Source: Cymodocea nodosa
Lineage: Eukaryota > Streptophyta > Magnoliopsida > Alismatales > Cymodoceaceae
Assembly: GCA_036874045.1 (NCBI GenBank)
Contig: CM072338.1
Coordinates: 18,994,501-19,058,500 of the forward strand
Length of the DNA stretch: 64,000 nucleotides
Reading direction: 5' to 3'
The translations under genes and the position numbers were made by a program. Shown piece by piece: positions 51,804 to 64,000 of this stretch; the first letter of the stretch is position 1, and each line of letters starts with the position of its first letter. The notes under the pieces are model-generated. The model had not been told where the DNA came from and searched no databases. It saw only the letters and a program-made list of their open reading frames with translations.

Positions 51804-53062
51804 TTATATCTTGAAGTTGTCGATGAGGGACCCGGGACTCAACTGCTTGCCAAAAAATGCCTTCATGAACTCCGTCATCGTGAAATTCTTGTAACGAGCA
51901 GGAGTGGCTTCGGATATCAACCCCGGCAGGGGCCCGTAGATGTCGGAATCTGACTTCTTCCCGGTATTGATGAAGACGGCGATGGAGACCCTCGCTTCGT
52001 CGTGAGGATTTGCCACCACCCGATGCACCACGCTCTTGTACCCGTCGTTGGAGATCATCTGAGGATTTATTTGCCAGCAAATGTTTTAATTTACAGGTCC
52101 CGCCCATAGGAGGATGAAACTAGCTTGGGTATGGTTGTTTCATCGTCTTAATTGTCCTAATTAAAAATCATGAAAGAGTGGCCGCACCTTAGAGATGGAT
52201 GGACCAACCGAAAACAAAAAAGAGAGAAATTAAGGAAGCATCAAACCTGGAAGAGGTCGCCAACATTGACAACGAGAGCACCGGGAATGGTTACGACATC
52301 CACCCATGTCTCTGCCCCATCTTCTCCCTTCTTCCTCACCTGTAGCCCCTGGACTTCGTTCTGCACGAGCACTGTCAGCATCCCGGGGTCAGTGTGCCCG
52401 GCGAGCCCCAGCGTCAGCTCCGGCTGAGGACACCGAGGGTAGTAATGGCACACCATGGTCCTCCCATCCAGCAAGGACATCTCATTAAGCCTCCCCTCCC
52501 CCACGCCCAACCCTTCCGCCAGTAGCCCCACCAACCTCTCCGCCACCTCCTTCACGTGCGCGTCCCACTCAAACACCCCCGCCCGGCACTCCTCTGGGAC
52601 CTTCTCCTCCACGGCGGGGACGGGGGCCATCCGTATCTGGAGAGTGTCGCGCCAGGTGGCGGCGGTGGAGACGTGGAGATCGAAATTGGTGGAGTAGGAG
52701 AAGCCGGTGGTGATAACGCTCCCGCGGGAGTAGAAAGGGCTCTTGGAGGAGGTGGGGAGCTCAAAGAAGGAGCGTACAGATTGAAGGGCGGAGGCGATGG
52801 AGGGGAGAGGGATGCCGTGGTTGGTGACCTGGAAGAAGCCCCAGTCGCGAGAGGCGGAGGAGAGGAGGGGGACGAGCGCGGAGCTGGGGAGGGAGAGGTC
52901 GACGGTGGGAACGGTGAGGGTGGAAGAGACAGGGGTGGGATCAAGCTGGGGGTGGTGGAAGATGCGGGGGACGGCGGTGATGCCAGAGTCGAGGAGGCCC
53001 TTCACGCCGAGATTGGAGTCGTCGAACTCTCGAACCTCCTTCGCTCGGTCGTAGGTGGTCAT
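51804..53062 (-). CDS. 2-oxoglutarate/Fe(II) oxygenase (ACC-oxidase-homolog type)
   Basis: A soluble DOXC-class dioxygenase of 356 residues that oxidises a small molecule with 2-oxoglutarate and O2. Two exons, 53062-52247 and 52058-51804, join GT-AG in phase 0 across a 188-bp intron. An N-terminal DIOX_N region has GFFQVTNHGIP; the catalytic core has iron ligands H223 and D225 (HTDPGMLTVL) and H284 (VVHRV). The 2-oxoglutarate anchor is R295-x-S297 (RVS). The opening REFDDSNLGVKGLLDSGI and IPRIF-like stretch (VPRIFHHP) is characteristic of the '1-aminocyclopropane-1-carboxylate oxidase homolog' group, not true ACC oxidase. The substrate cannot be read from sequence. Exon 1 is very GC-rich, unlike its surroundings. 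A start at 53095 would be GTG; the ATG at 53062 is chosen. Confidence 0.92.
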
Positions 53063-53739
53063 GGTGGCTGGCCGGAATTGGAATTCGTGATCCACAGGAG
53101 ATAAGGGTGAGTTGAGTTCACTTTCGCGCTCCGGACGAGGACGATAAATGATATTTAAGAAATTATTCTTTTCTGCATTTTCCTTGACGAAATTTAAGAC
53201 ATCATAATTAATATAATATTAGTCCAGGTCGGAGAGGCGTAATCTTATCCTTCACAACCGTGCGTCGCCACGTTTTCCCAACCGTGTTTTTTTTTCTTTA
53301 ATAAAAATAAAACCAAGTTCTACCTGTTGTGGTGACACAAATAATATCAAAGAAAATAGTAAAAATCAAATAATCACAAATAGAAATAAGAAAATAGATC
53401 ATTTGAGTCACGGCACTGACTATTTCTCTTCAACTTTGATCATTTTCCCTTAAGATCTTCCTACTACGTCATTACTATCAGTCGATGCATTTAAAATTGA
53501 GATAGAATGCGGTAAAAATGAGGGTTGCCTCCTCTCTTAAACTGATACGTTCTTCTTAACAGCGTCTCCACCATTTGCGAATTGACTTAGTCAAAATAAA
53601 AATAAGTTAAAATTTTAGTAGAATAACGAGCTTCCTTTAAAATTATGCAGAGGTTAGATTTTTAATTTGTATTATGTTGTCCGACTTTTGTGGAAAAATT
53701 ACGCTACTTTTATTAAATTTTTATTGCATCAAACCAATT

Positions 53740-53930
53740 GAAGTCCATCATACGTATGCAGTTCTACTAAATTTATTATTTATACGTTAACTTATTCTAT
53801 TCTATGCATCAACTTAAAAAAGCTATCATTCGAAATAAAAACGTTAGCTTATTTTTATACGGTGCATGCTTTAGAATAATTGATATTTAACAAACCTTAA
53901 TGCTAGAGATAAGCAGACCCTTAATGTTTA
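53740..53930. repeat. MITE-like copy A
   Basis: The core CATCAACTTAAAAAAGCTAT, followed by ACGTTAGCTTATTT, matches the corresponding core of the element in MAP70 intron 4 (61723-61941) with few changes. The ends are worn, and no target duplication is visible. Confidence 0.45.
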
Positions 53931-54085
53931 ATTCTTTAGTATGTAATTCTCATTGGTTGGTGTTCAAATCTTGTTATATTCATCTTATTACCAATTTCAA
54001 AAATAGTTAAACGAAATTCAAAGCTTTTCAATATTTAAGATTTTACGCATATACCTGTACTTTCTTTCTTTTTTTACGTTTTGGA

Positions 54086-54240
54086 GTCTATTTGATAACA
54101 CGATTATTTCAATATTGAGTATGAAAATAATAAGTTGGTGTTTCAATTCAAACTAGTGTATAAATAATATGTTCAGTATGTTAATATTTTTTCATACATT
54201 CATTAAAATAATCGTTATTAAATATGTCATTAGAGAGGGA
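54086..54240. repeat. MITE-like copy B
   Basis: It opens CTATTTGATAACACGATTAT and closes CATTAAAATAATCGTTATTA, an inverted pair similar to the ends of the 61723-61941 element (ATTTGGTAA...ATTAAAATAATC). The interior differs from copy A, so it may be a relative or a deletion form. Confidence 0.4.
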
Positions 54241-56250
54241 ACCCATTAACAAAAAAAACTAATTAACATCAAAGAATATTAGGACTTATCTATGGAAAAA
54301 TCTTATATCAAATGAGTGAGCATCGATCTTTGATTAAAAATAAACCAGTCCTTATGGATACTTTCATTGTCTACAATCTTAGGTCAAAATATTGAATTGA
54401 ATTTCAATGTATAGATATACTAGAAACATTACTACATCTAGATATATTATGGAAACATTGGGAAATAAAAAATTACTAGAAACATTCGGAAATAAAAAAT
54501 TTGAAAAATGATAGAAAAGTTTGAATGTTTTAAAATATACTTTAATGTAAAAGGCATCAAAATCCTAATGTATAGATATATTACAGATTGCAAACAGTGA
54601 TTCCTGTCAAGAATTCAGATCCATCGAGAATACACATTATGTCTTAAATCTACTACAAAAATAACACAGATCTACGCTGGATCGATAATCACCATTCTAA
54701 AATGCCATTGTTTTATGTTTACATAAATATTATACCTTATTATTCCTACTCAAGTATACCTTAACCTATCATACATCTACTAATTTGCCATCACATATCA
54801 TTAGTTACCATACATCTATTATAAGAATGACCTCATTCTTGTCGTATATCAGAATCAAAAACTTTCTCCCAGATTACAACCATATAAGTATGAGTTTGCA
54901 TGTGCACTTGACTCATACACCTACATCTGCCAAACCCAGCAAAGTGATATAAAGGTAGTTGATGCATTTCCCAACGGAATTAGCTGGTAAAATAAGCAGA
55001 AGACTAAACATAACGTCAAGCCATAAATATGAGGTTTTCAAATATCAATATTAAGTGATTTGATAAGTGAATTCTCTCGGTCAGACATAGAAAAATCTCC
55101 ATCAGAAAAGCATGATTATTTAGAGAACAGAATTTAACCCATTAATAGAAATTAACTGATGTTAAACATTTTGGATCATGTATTAAATCTATTAGATATT
55201 TAATAGATTGCACACAACATCTCCGTGAAGACCTGCCGAATCTGAGGGCTGTGGGTTACTCTACTTGGTATGGTGCTGACTATGTAGTAATCAGATGGAT
55301 CATTGTGAGCGAAGATCCGCCGGTGCCTCATCACTTATTGTTGCCATCTGAGGTGAGTCCATCTCTGTTCGAATGTGGATATCTTCACAGCCTTCATGAA
55401 AAATTGGTTTCCATTTTCTTATTGGTTCAGATGACTACGTCCATGAATCATGCTTGATCTTAGCTTACCAGTTTACATATCCGTAAGGAAATTCGTGGGG
55501 ATGCTTACCTTTCTAACATGTGAAACCACTACTGCATCCAATTTGTGAAAGATTCAAATCTCACACTGATAATGCACTTTATTATTGTCTTGGTACCAAA
55601 TTAGTGCTCATGGGGATTAGGTCCACTTTATCGTCACGAATCATGCACTAAAAATAGATGATCTCCTGGACTTGAATCGAAAATATCTCCTCATATGAAA
55701 GTAATTGAACTTGATTTCTGTAAAAGATGAAGTTCAACCTTCCTGAAAAGGATAACAAATGGAATGAGTAACTGCAGGGTAATATGTTTTATACCCGAAC
55801 ATATCATCATACATATTTAATATAAACACATACATACGTACATACTCAAACATACCATCAAATCTATTATCAAACCATACTACATGTCACGACAATATTT
55901 CAGAAAATCAAACGCACCGATGAAAGTACGAAGACCGGAAGAAATAATAATAATAATAATAATGAGGAAATAGATTTTCGTGCAACGTTCATCTGGGTCA
56001 GAATGCTGCAGAGGACGCCCCGCTTTTACCTGGGATTCTCAATTTGTGTCAGTTTCAAATGTTATTGCTGCGCGTGTGGTGAAATCCAACGCACCATAAA
56101 AAAGAAGAAAGAAAATGTTTTGTTGGTAACATCGAGCATTTTATTTAAAAAAAAATTAAAAACAAAAGGTGTCTGTGGTGCAGTTTTTAGAATGGCACTT
56201 TCCTCGATTTCAACATGCAGGTAAGCTCAACGTTTGTCTTGTAACGATCG

Positions 56251-56271
56251 TATATATATATATATATATAT
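56251..56271. repeat. (TA)n microsatellite
   Basis: Ten to eleven TA units in intergenic DNA. Confidence 0.9.
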
Positions 56272-59200
56272 TAACAATAGAAAGGGGAACAAAAGCTATG
56301 GATGTGACTCTTTTTCCCAACAGTTCCTTAACATCTTATCCAAAATCTAAACTCTAGCTAGACTCAGGGGCTATCCGAATCTTTCCTCGGAAGTATTTCT
56401 TTTTAAATGAATTCACTATAATCATCGTAACCATTGAAAATTTATTCGTAACCATTGAAATTACAGAATTCTTCTAATCAACTGAACCGCTCAAAGAGAG
56501 TTGTGATTTTCTGATATTTATGCACTTTAAGAAAGATTTCTTCACTTTATGTAAAAATTAAAACTTGGAAATTTCTTCATTCTTTATTTTATAAAAAGTT
56601 TGGAATCTTGCACAACCTTCAAATTTACAAGATCTTCCTTTTTACCTGATTCTTCTTTCTTGCATAACTAACTTTTTTGTTGACGCAAACTCTCTTTTCA
56701 CACTTTATTCAAACGTTTTGTGCTCACTTATTTTTAAAAGAGTTAGAATTATAAGAGGTATTAGACAAAGATGAAGACAAAAACAGCGTTGTGTAATGAA
56801 GAAATAAAGAACCATAGAAGTTTGTTAGTTAGATTGCAAAATGATGTTACAAGTGCTAGGCAAAGGTTGTTGTAAAAGATCGATTAAAAAATAATAATAA
56901 TAATAATTAAAGTTATACATCATTTTTATAAATAATATGCTAAAAAGTTTTAGTTTTATTCTCTTTATAAAATTGATATATAAATTTTAAAAGTAATTTG
57001 CTATGTTAGTGTAATATATTGATTTGAAAATTTTTTAATTCTTAAACCGATACAAAAACTAAGATAATTCTTAAATCGATGCAAACACGGAGGAAGTGAA
57101 AGGAAAAGAAAAAAAAATTTCTCATCTTCTATTTTTTACGTATTTTTTTATTTAATTCCTTTTATAGTATTTTTTGAGTACACAACCGTACGTACATACA
57201 ATTGTCTTTTATCATCGAAGTGAGAGGTTAACTAAAAATAAAAATAATCGAAAGTGAGAGATGAAGTACGTCATAGCACACGATACTTGACCCAGCAAGA
57301 ACTGCTTTTTGAAACCTGTGCCTGTCTTGATGCGTAAGTCAGGAACCAGCCAGTTTTTTTTTTTTTTTTTTTAAGATTAAGTCAGGAACTAGTTAGGGAT
57401 GGGTCGGTGATGGGGGAAGAGCATGCCATGCACGTGACCGTGGCTTTCCTTTCGTGCACTACATGTTTGTTTGCTGGCAAGGGTTAATAAAGGTGATCCA
57501 TTCTTTAAGGCAGAGAAATCTCTTTTCCCCTTCCAATATTTTTTCCAAGTAAAAAAAAGCTCAAGGCATTCGGTATTCCCTACCTTAAAGAACTCCGCCG
57601 CTACGGCGTGACCTGACCGAGAGAATACCGCTTTATTCAGGGCGACAGGTAAAAAAAGAAGAGAGAGAGAGAGAGAGGGAACATGAGTGACAATCACTCA
57701 AGGAATTAGTTCACGTCGATTTATCGTATCGGTGCCATGGCTTAAGTCATCGAGACATGCACCTTTACCAAACTCAAACCAGCACTCTAATTATAATAAA
57801 AATAGAAAATACAACTGCTCACGTTTGTTTCTTTATTTTTTTATTTAAGTGTAGGCATCAAATGGTTTGGTTGAAATCGATCCTTCTTCTTTTTTCCATA
57901 TTTTTCACTTAACCATCACATATATAAGCACCTGCACATACATATACCTTAAATAAAAAATGATTTACCCTTTGGCGTCTTGCCAGACTAATTCACGTGA
58001 AGTGCACAGGTTAGAATATGCATATTTAGCAGATAAATATTTTTAATGTTGAGCATGGAAAAGACGAAGATAACGTGAGACGGAAAAAAATTACTCGCGA
58101 AGGAAACACGCAAGAAACAGAGAGAGAGGGGAGGGGGGGGGTGTAAAAAGTGAAAAGATAAAAAAAATATGTATAAAAAATCAAAGGAACCTCAACCAAA
58201 GTAATCGCTTTTCACCAATATACCGAAATTACACTTCAATGTACATGCCTAGATTTCTAACAAAATATTTACATCAGGATTCAAACCCCAAACCAGTTTG
58301 CCGTCAAAGGAACCTCAACCACCAAGCTAGAAAGTTTGGTCGTTTGGTAATAAATACATGATACTTTTAACATATTTCACGTACCTTTCTTAAATAATTT
58401 TCTTTATTACATCATAACTTACAGATGCTTTTTATTCTTCGTACATCTTACTCTTTGCAATTTAAATTACATGTCGTGCAATTTACGTGTATGGCAATTA
58501 CTATATCGAGTAAACTACCCTTACGTTACCGATAGTCTTTTCCGCGAAGGAAGTATCGAAAATGTCACCGATTTAAAATAATCTTAATATTGCCATTTTT
58601 TGAATATATTATTACCCACCAACATAAAATACCTTTCTAAATATAATAATTTACACGTCCTTTTCACTGGTCGAACGTCTTTACTCGTATTAAATCCTAA
58701 AGTAGCATGACTTTTATTAATTACATACGAATTTAAAATTGAATTGAACATTCTCTCTTTCGATGAATGTACTTGAAAGTGCCAAACTTATCCTTTTCCT
58801 ATGTATGGAGGAATAATTAACTTTTATTATTTGAACTCCAACTTTTAAGTTTATCGGTAAGTTGTTGTCCCCATGGCTAATTACGTTCTAGATCAGCATC
58901 GAAATCGAAACATTTATCTCTTCATGGACGTATTCATTTCATGTTATATATAGGAGTTCAATTACGAAATATTATTTCTTTCCCAGACATGTTTATCTGA
59001 TATAGATTTTTTTATTATACAATTCATCGAGTACAAAGATGTTTGTTACCGGTCTGGATTGTTGCTTTTTTTTGCCTAAAACGTGGTGACATTGCATTAA
59101 AAAAGATGAAAGATCATTTAAAATATTTTTAAAGGGCTCCATAGACATAATAGTAACAATTTTAATACAATCATTATACGACCTGATAATATTATAATTG

Positions 59201-59649
59201 TCAAAATTTTATTTTTTAAATTATTCTTAAAGATCTATATTTAATAAATAATTTTTCTTTCGACAAGCTAGATCATATTCGATTCATCATAATCATAACG
59301 TGAAGTGTTGTTATTAATATTACAATTATTATAATCGATCGTAACGCCTTCTTTCGGCGATTCGTATGTTGTTTCTTCTGGGCCACCACCCACATTTTCC
59401 CTGAAACCCGAAGTCTTTTGACGAAAACGTCCCTGCTAAAAAGTTTAAATTTTTTCAAACTTCCCGTCCTTTTAAGCATGCAATAATTAATTAATACTGG
59501 CGGAGATCGGAAAACTAGGAATTAAACTAACGTAGGCGGCGAATAACCCACTGGTCCTGTTTGTAGTTTTAGTCCACTCACCATCCGCCCCATCCCTCAC
59601 TGTTCGTCTCGCTCCGTTCTGATCGCGAGACTGTGCAGGCGTACAGGAA

Positions 59650-59678
59650 CAGAGAGAGAGAGAGAGAGAGAAAGAGAG
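59650..59678 (+). repeat. (GA)n tract in MAP70 5' region
   Basis: A run of about ten GA units, then AAAGAGAG, lies 143-171 bases upstream of the MAP70 ATG, probably within the 5'UTR. GA tracts near plant starts can bind BPC proteins; function here is not shown. Confidence 0.7.
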
Positions 59679-59820
59679 CTGGTTCGTTGAATGCGTTAGA
59701 TATCTTCTTCTCCACCTTTCTCTAGAAATCGACAAACGGAGAGAGGGAGAGTGAACGAGATCGGCGTTGGAGGGAAGGAGAAGTGTGCTTTCGTTGGTCG
59801 TGAGACGAGCCAGATCCGAG

Positions 59821-62800
59821 ATGGAGGAGGTGTACAGTGGCGAGGGAGCCGCGGCGGATTGTGGAGTCGGAGGGAGTAATGTGAGGGCGTCGGTGTCGGC
59901 CGGGTCGTTCAAGACGGAAGCGAGTGGAAAGGGAACGAGGAGGAGGAGCGTGGTAAAGCCGAGCTCCGAAGCCGAAGAGTTCATCAATCTGCTGCACGGG
60001 TCGGATCCAGTCAAGGTCGAGCTCAATCGGCTGGAGAACGAAGTTAGAGGTAGGAATGTGGATCCATATCTACCGTCTCGCTGTTTTTTTTTTTCAATTT
60101 TTTTCTGAGTTTCTGTGGTTCTTCTCAAATTCCTTTTTGTAGATAAGGAGCGTGAATTGGGAGAGGCGCACGCGGAGATCAAGGCACTGCGTTTGTCTGA
60201 GCGTGCGAGGGAGAAGGCTGTGGAAGAGGTGACGTGTTTTTTCCTATTCTCGTCTCAAGTATTTTGCCACATATATTGTTAACCTTTTCCTATGTTGACA
60301 TTAACTCTTGGGTGTATAAATTTGTCTTTACTATCGTTCCAGTAGGAGTCCGGGGAGCGTCTTTATGTTTACACAATGTATTTAGTTTTTCATCTTCGCT
60401 GTTGTTTCTGCAGAGGTGATTTTCAAGTTGAATGCCTTTCGTGTCAGTCCATTTATACTCACATATGATTACGACAAATAAATTCTGCAACTTGGATTCT
60501 CTTCAGTACGATACATTTTACCATGTATACCATAGTGCCATTCTTCTGTAAATCTACTGACGCGGAAATTAACGTTTAGTTCACCTTTTCCTGTTATCAT
60601 TTTTGTTGTTGATCTCTTTTAATCAATTTCCTCTCATTTTTTCTGGATGGTATTCAAATTTTTTTGCTTGTACCATTCAACTTAAAAATATTTGAATCAA
60701 TTTACATATCATTTTTACTTGGTATGACACAAGCTTTTATAGATGCTCGCCAAAAAAGAACGATATTATAAATTTAGTTAATTTTTTGCTGAAAAAGAAG
60801 AATAAAGAGAAAAAATCTAGTCAATGCATAGATAAAAGAGAACTCATATCATCTTTACTGATAACTGCAGCTTACTAATCATTTGGCTAAGGTCGAGGAA
60901 AAACTAAAGCAAACGGAAACTCTTCTGGAAAACAAGGTAAGGACAAAAATTTATAGTTTCTCCCATGTTTTACTTGTTTCCGTTTCTTTTTTTATTTTTT
61001 AGTTATGATACAATATTCTTTTGTCTGTAGAATCTTGAAATCAAGAAGACCAATGAAGAGAAAAAAGCTTCTATGGCTGCCCAATCTGCTGCAGAAGCCA
61101 CACTAAGAAGGGTTCATGCAGCACAAAAGGACGATGACATGCCACCAATTGAAGCTATTCTTGCCCCATTGGAGGCTGAACTTAAACTTTCTCGACAGGA
61201 GGTAGTGTTCACCTTTTTGTTAGTGTAATTGCTATAATGTTATTGTAGTCAGCATAATTTTTACTGTATTAAATGTTGAATTGGATTTGGTTGTTAAATG
61301 ATCTTGTCAATTCCCTTGGTTAAATAGTTATCCCTTGGTTAGATGGATCTTTATTGGATCCACCCAGATCTTGAAAAATTGGATTTGGTTGTTAAATGAT
61401 CTTGGTTGATGTCTCAAATGGTCTTGAAAAACTGCTCAGGTGCGTAGGTGATGCCTAAGCAAGCACCTTAACATTCTTGGAAATAACACCATCAACCACT
61501 ATATCCCTTACATGGTGATAATTCAAATTGATGTGCTTCATATGCTCATATAATTTCATAGCCATTCCTTTGGTAAATTGCCCTTAAGAAGGGAGACAAT
61601 GCGATGATTCTTCTTTTACGTTGGAAATTGGAAGTTTTCTTTCACAAAAACTGAACACCATCGTTAATATTTACTTTGAGCAAGAAAAATTGGAGAATGA
61701 TAATTGAATCTTGTAACATTTAGGAGGCATTTGGTAACAGTTATTTTTGTTAGCGTATGTAAATATACTAGTATTTTTTCAATAATCGTTATTTAATGTA
61801 TCATTTACATGTCAACTTATTTCTATACATTAGCTTAAAAAAGCTATAATTTGAACTGAAAAGGTTAAGTTTTGCAGCTTTTTTGAAAATGTTAGCTTAT
61901 TTCATATATTGATTAAAATAATCTTTACCAAATGGACCCTTGAACTCTAAAGGGATGTAAAAATTTAATGGCTTTCTTAACTAAAACATCTATGATCTCT
62001 GTAGATTGCAAGACTTCAAGATGATAACAAGGCATTGGATCGTCTTACCAAATCAAAGGAAGCAGCATTATTGGAAGCAGAGAGGACTGTAGAAATTGCT
62101 TTAGCAAAGGCCTCTATGGTGGATGATCTACAGAACAAAAACCAGGAGCTGATGAGGCAAATTGAGATATGCCAGGCATTGCCATTGAGACACCTACATT
62201 CTCTCCACCGGTATATTACTTTTGAATAGACTTTTTTCTTTCACTAAATTATTTGTTTTGTCACATTTCTTTCTTCAGGAGGAGAACAAAATCGTGGACA
62301 AGTTACACAGACAGAAGGTTGCAGAGGTGGAAAAGCTAAGCCAAACTGTGCAGGAGTTGGAAGAAGCTGTACTTGCTGGTGGAGCTGCAGCAAATGCTGT
62401 GAGGGACTACCAGCGGAAAGTCCAGGAGATGAATGTACTCTACAACATTTTTTTCTTATGTTCTGAAAAAACAGAAAATGACACTATACAGAGTAAAAGT
62501 TAAAAACCTTTTCCAAAGAAAGGAGTTTAAATGTTTGCTAAAAAAGTTAATGTTAAATAAATGAAAGTACACTTACATGTATATAACTAGCTACACGTTA
62601 TCAAATTAGTTGACTAAATTCAATTGTAGTTCAATTGCATGTGATGTCATTTAAAGAAACATAGGTTGTTTTCGTATAATTGTCACTCAATCATAACCTA
62701 TTGATTTGAAAAACATAGAGAAATATTTACCAAGCATAACTAAATTATTAAATTAAAAAAAAAATACTTAAATAATTTAAAATCATGACAATATATAGTC

Positions 62801-64000
62801 TAAATCAAAATCTAAATAACACACATTAACTATCTAAACATTATTTTTTCTTAGGCAGATCTAGGACTAGGTGGACGAATAACCTATCTATCCCTTTTTA
62901 CTCATTATTTTCAGACTCTTTTTTCCCTTTTTGCAAAAATCTTAATGGTTTGTGGCAATATTGTCAAAAACATTCAAAATGGCATTTAGATAATCGTGCC
63001 TTGAAAGAATAGGTTCTTCCACTATCTAATGTTTTTTAACAGAATAATATAATTGTTAACAAATGGGCCTATTGTTATGCATGTTTTTAAGGGAATGATA
63101 TATTTGTTTACAAACGATCCTTATGTTATTCATGTCTCTTTGTATTTTATAATATTATTACAGGAGGAAAGAAAAACCCTTGATAGGGAACTTGCACGTG
63201 CAAAGGTCACAGCAAATAGAGTTGCGGTGGTAGTAGCTAATGAATGGAAAGATGCAAATGACAAGGTGATGCCTGTCAGACAGTGGCTTGAAGAACGTAG
63301 ATTTATGCAGGTAGGCATTCTTTTTATCATTTTACTTACCTAATTTCAGTTGCAACTTTCACACTACATTTCCTATTGAACAAAATAAGGTGAAGTTTCA
63401 TAAAAGTTGATTGTACTGAACTCAAAATGTTTTTTTACAGGGTGAGATGCAGCAGCTTCGTGATAAGCTCACCATTGCTGAACGAGCTGCTAGAGCTGAA
63501 GCTCAATTGAAAGTAAGTTGTCTCTCAATTGTTTTTGCAAACTATTTTTGTGCTTATTTGTTTTATAGATGAACAACATTTTGTGTTTTCAGGAAAAGTT
63601 TCAACTTCGACTTAAGGTGGTTGAGGAGGGGTTGAGAACGTCATCCAATGGAAATAGTCGTCCTAATGTTGAGGGGCGAACTGCTATAAATGTTTCTTTG
63701 CGTCGCCAATCTATAGGTGGAGTAGAAAGTTTCTCAAAGTCTGCAAATGGGTTCATTTCAAAGAAAACACTATCTACACAGTGGAAATCATCTTTTGCTA
63801 CAGGCAGCAGTGTGATTTTAAGGCATGCAAAAGGCACGTCAAAGTCATTTGATGGTGGAACAAGGTCACTTGACAGGAGCAAAATTCTATCAAGTGGATC
63901 TAGCTATTCACTTAATAGCTCATCTGATGCCACTAGGGAATCTGGGGCAAAAGACAATGGGGAGGATAATTCAAGGGAAAAGTCTGTTGATGCCCCTAAC
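59821..64000 (+). CDS. Microtubule-associated protein 70 (MAP70), 3' end cut
   Basis: A plant-specific coiled-coil protein that decorates cortical microtubules. Nine exons lie in the window: 59821-60049, 60143-60228, 60871-60936, 61031-61201, 62005-62175, 62279-62434, 63164-63310, 63441-63512 and 63593-64000 (continuing), 502 residues so far. After a Ser/basic N-terminus (EAEEFINLLHGSDPVKVELN) comes a long coiled coil. It contains the family hallmarks LRLSERAREKAVEELTNHL, PIEAILAPLEAELK, VAEVEKLSQTVQELEEAVLA and ANEWKDANDKVMPVRQWLEE. Exon 9 opens the Ser-rich C-terminal region (SLRRQSIGG). Exon 5 ends at EICQ| with CAG|GCATTG, so intron 5 needs a GC donor; reading on adds ALPLRHLHSLHR and then a stop. 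The nearby GT (CACCG|GTATAT) would break the frame into exon 6. Confidence 0.93.
61723..61941. mobile_element. 219-bp MITE in MAP70 intron 4
   Basis: The left end GGAGGCATTTGGTAACAG pairs with the reverse complement of the right end, AGGGTCCATTTGGTAAAG. The centre holds TTAGCTTAAAAAAGCTATAA and TGTTAGCTTATTTCATAT, words shared with the copy at 53740-53930. No coding potential. Confidence 0.6.

Larger units (their letters stand above)
53063..59820. other. Gene-poor intergenic region
   Basis: About 6.8 kb with no recognised gene. It contains two copies of a short inverted-repeat family (near 53740 and 54086), a (TA)n run at 56251-56271, an (ATA)n run near 55945, and a 57360 T-run. A less AT-rich island at 55215-55360 is open in one frame and ends at a GTGAGT donor-like site, but matches no family I know. 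The last 300 bases are the MAP70 promoter and 5'UTR. Confidence 0.5.

Noticed and set aside
52556-53104. 182-codon + strand frame antisense to the oxygenase
   Set aside because: Gly/Glu-rich composition is the mirror of the GC-rich oxygenase exon on the other strand; there is no domain.
57389-57697. 102-codon minus frame
   Set aside because: No recognisable domain, a low-complexity start from a GA repeat, and no neighbouring exons.

Overview
The window is plant nuclear DNA. Genes are split by many short-to-long introns, intergenic DNA is very AT-rich and full of degraded transposons, and every recognised protein belongs to a plant family (NEN exonuclease, plant-type ALY/THO4, RAD4, RKL1/RLK902-like receptor kinase, PDLP, caleosin, ACO-homolog oxygenase, MAP70). 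Strongly GC-rich 5' exons in AT-rich surroundings (PDLP, oxygenase, receptor kinase) suggest a non-grass monocot or another early angiosperm lineage; this is inference from composition only.

Layout. 1-6731 (+): 3' part of a NEN-type exonuclease gene, with a tRNA-derived SINE in an intron. 7939-13397 (-): a THO4/ALY mRNA-export adaptor whose GC-rich 5'UTR exon lies near 14.8-15.05 kb. 15814-31189 (+): a complete RAD4/XPC gene of 13 coding exons, head-to-head with THO4, whose large introns hold three decayed LINE fragments, one carrying a nested 1-kb inverted-repeat element. 32608-35479 (-): an LRR receptor-like pseudokinase. 38361-40241: a hAT-like element with internal degenerate tandem repeats. 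43167-43562 (-): a short BAP29/31-like ER membrane protein, divergent from a plasmodesmata-located protein gene at 43922-46427 (+). 47580-49596 (-): a caleosin/peroxygenase. 51804-53062 (-): a 2-oxoglutarate/Fe(II) oxygenase. 53.1-59.8 kb: gene-poor, with short inverted-repeat elements. 59821-64000 (+): MAP70, cut by the window end.

The genes do not form a pathway; this is an ordinary eukaryotic gene neighbourhood. I did not find a new biological system. The most notable sequence-level signals are three introns whose reading frames demand a GC donor instead of GT (THO4, PDLP, MAP70) among about 38 introns modelled, nested and related transposons, and a receptor pseudokinase whose signal-peptide core is encoded by trinucleotide repeats. 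Exon junctions were worked out by hand from reading frame, splice sites and family knowledge. No transcript data or database search was available.
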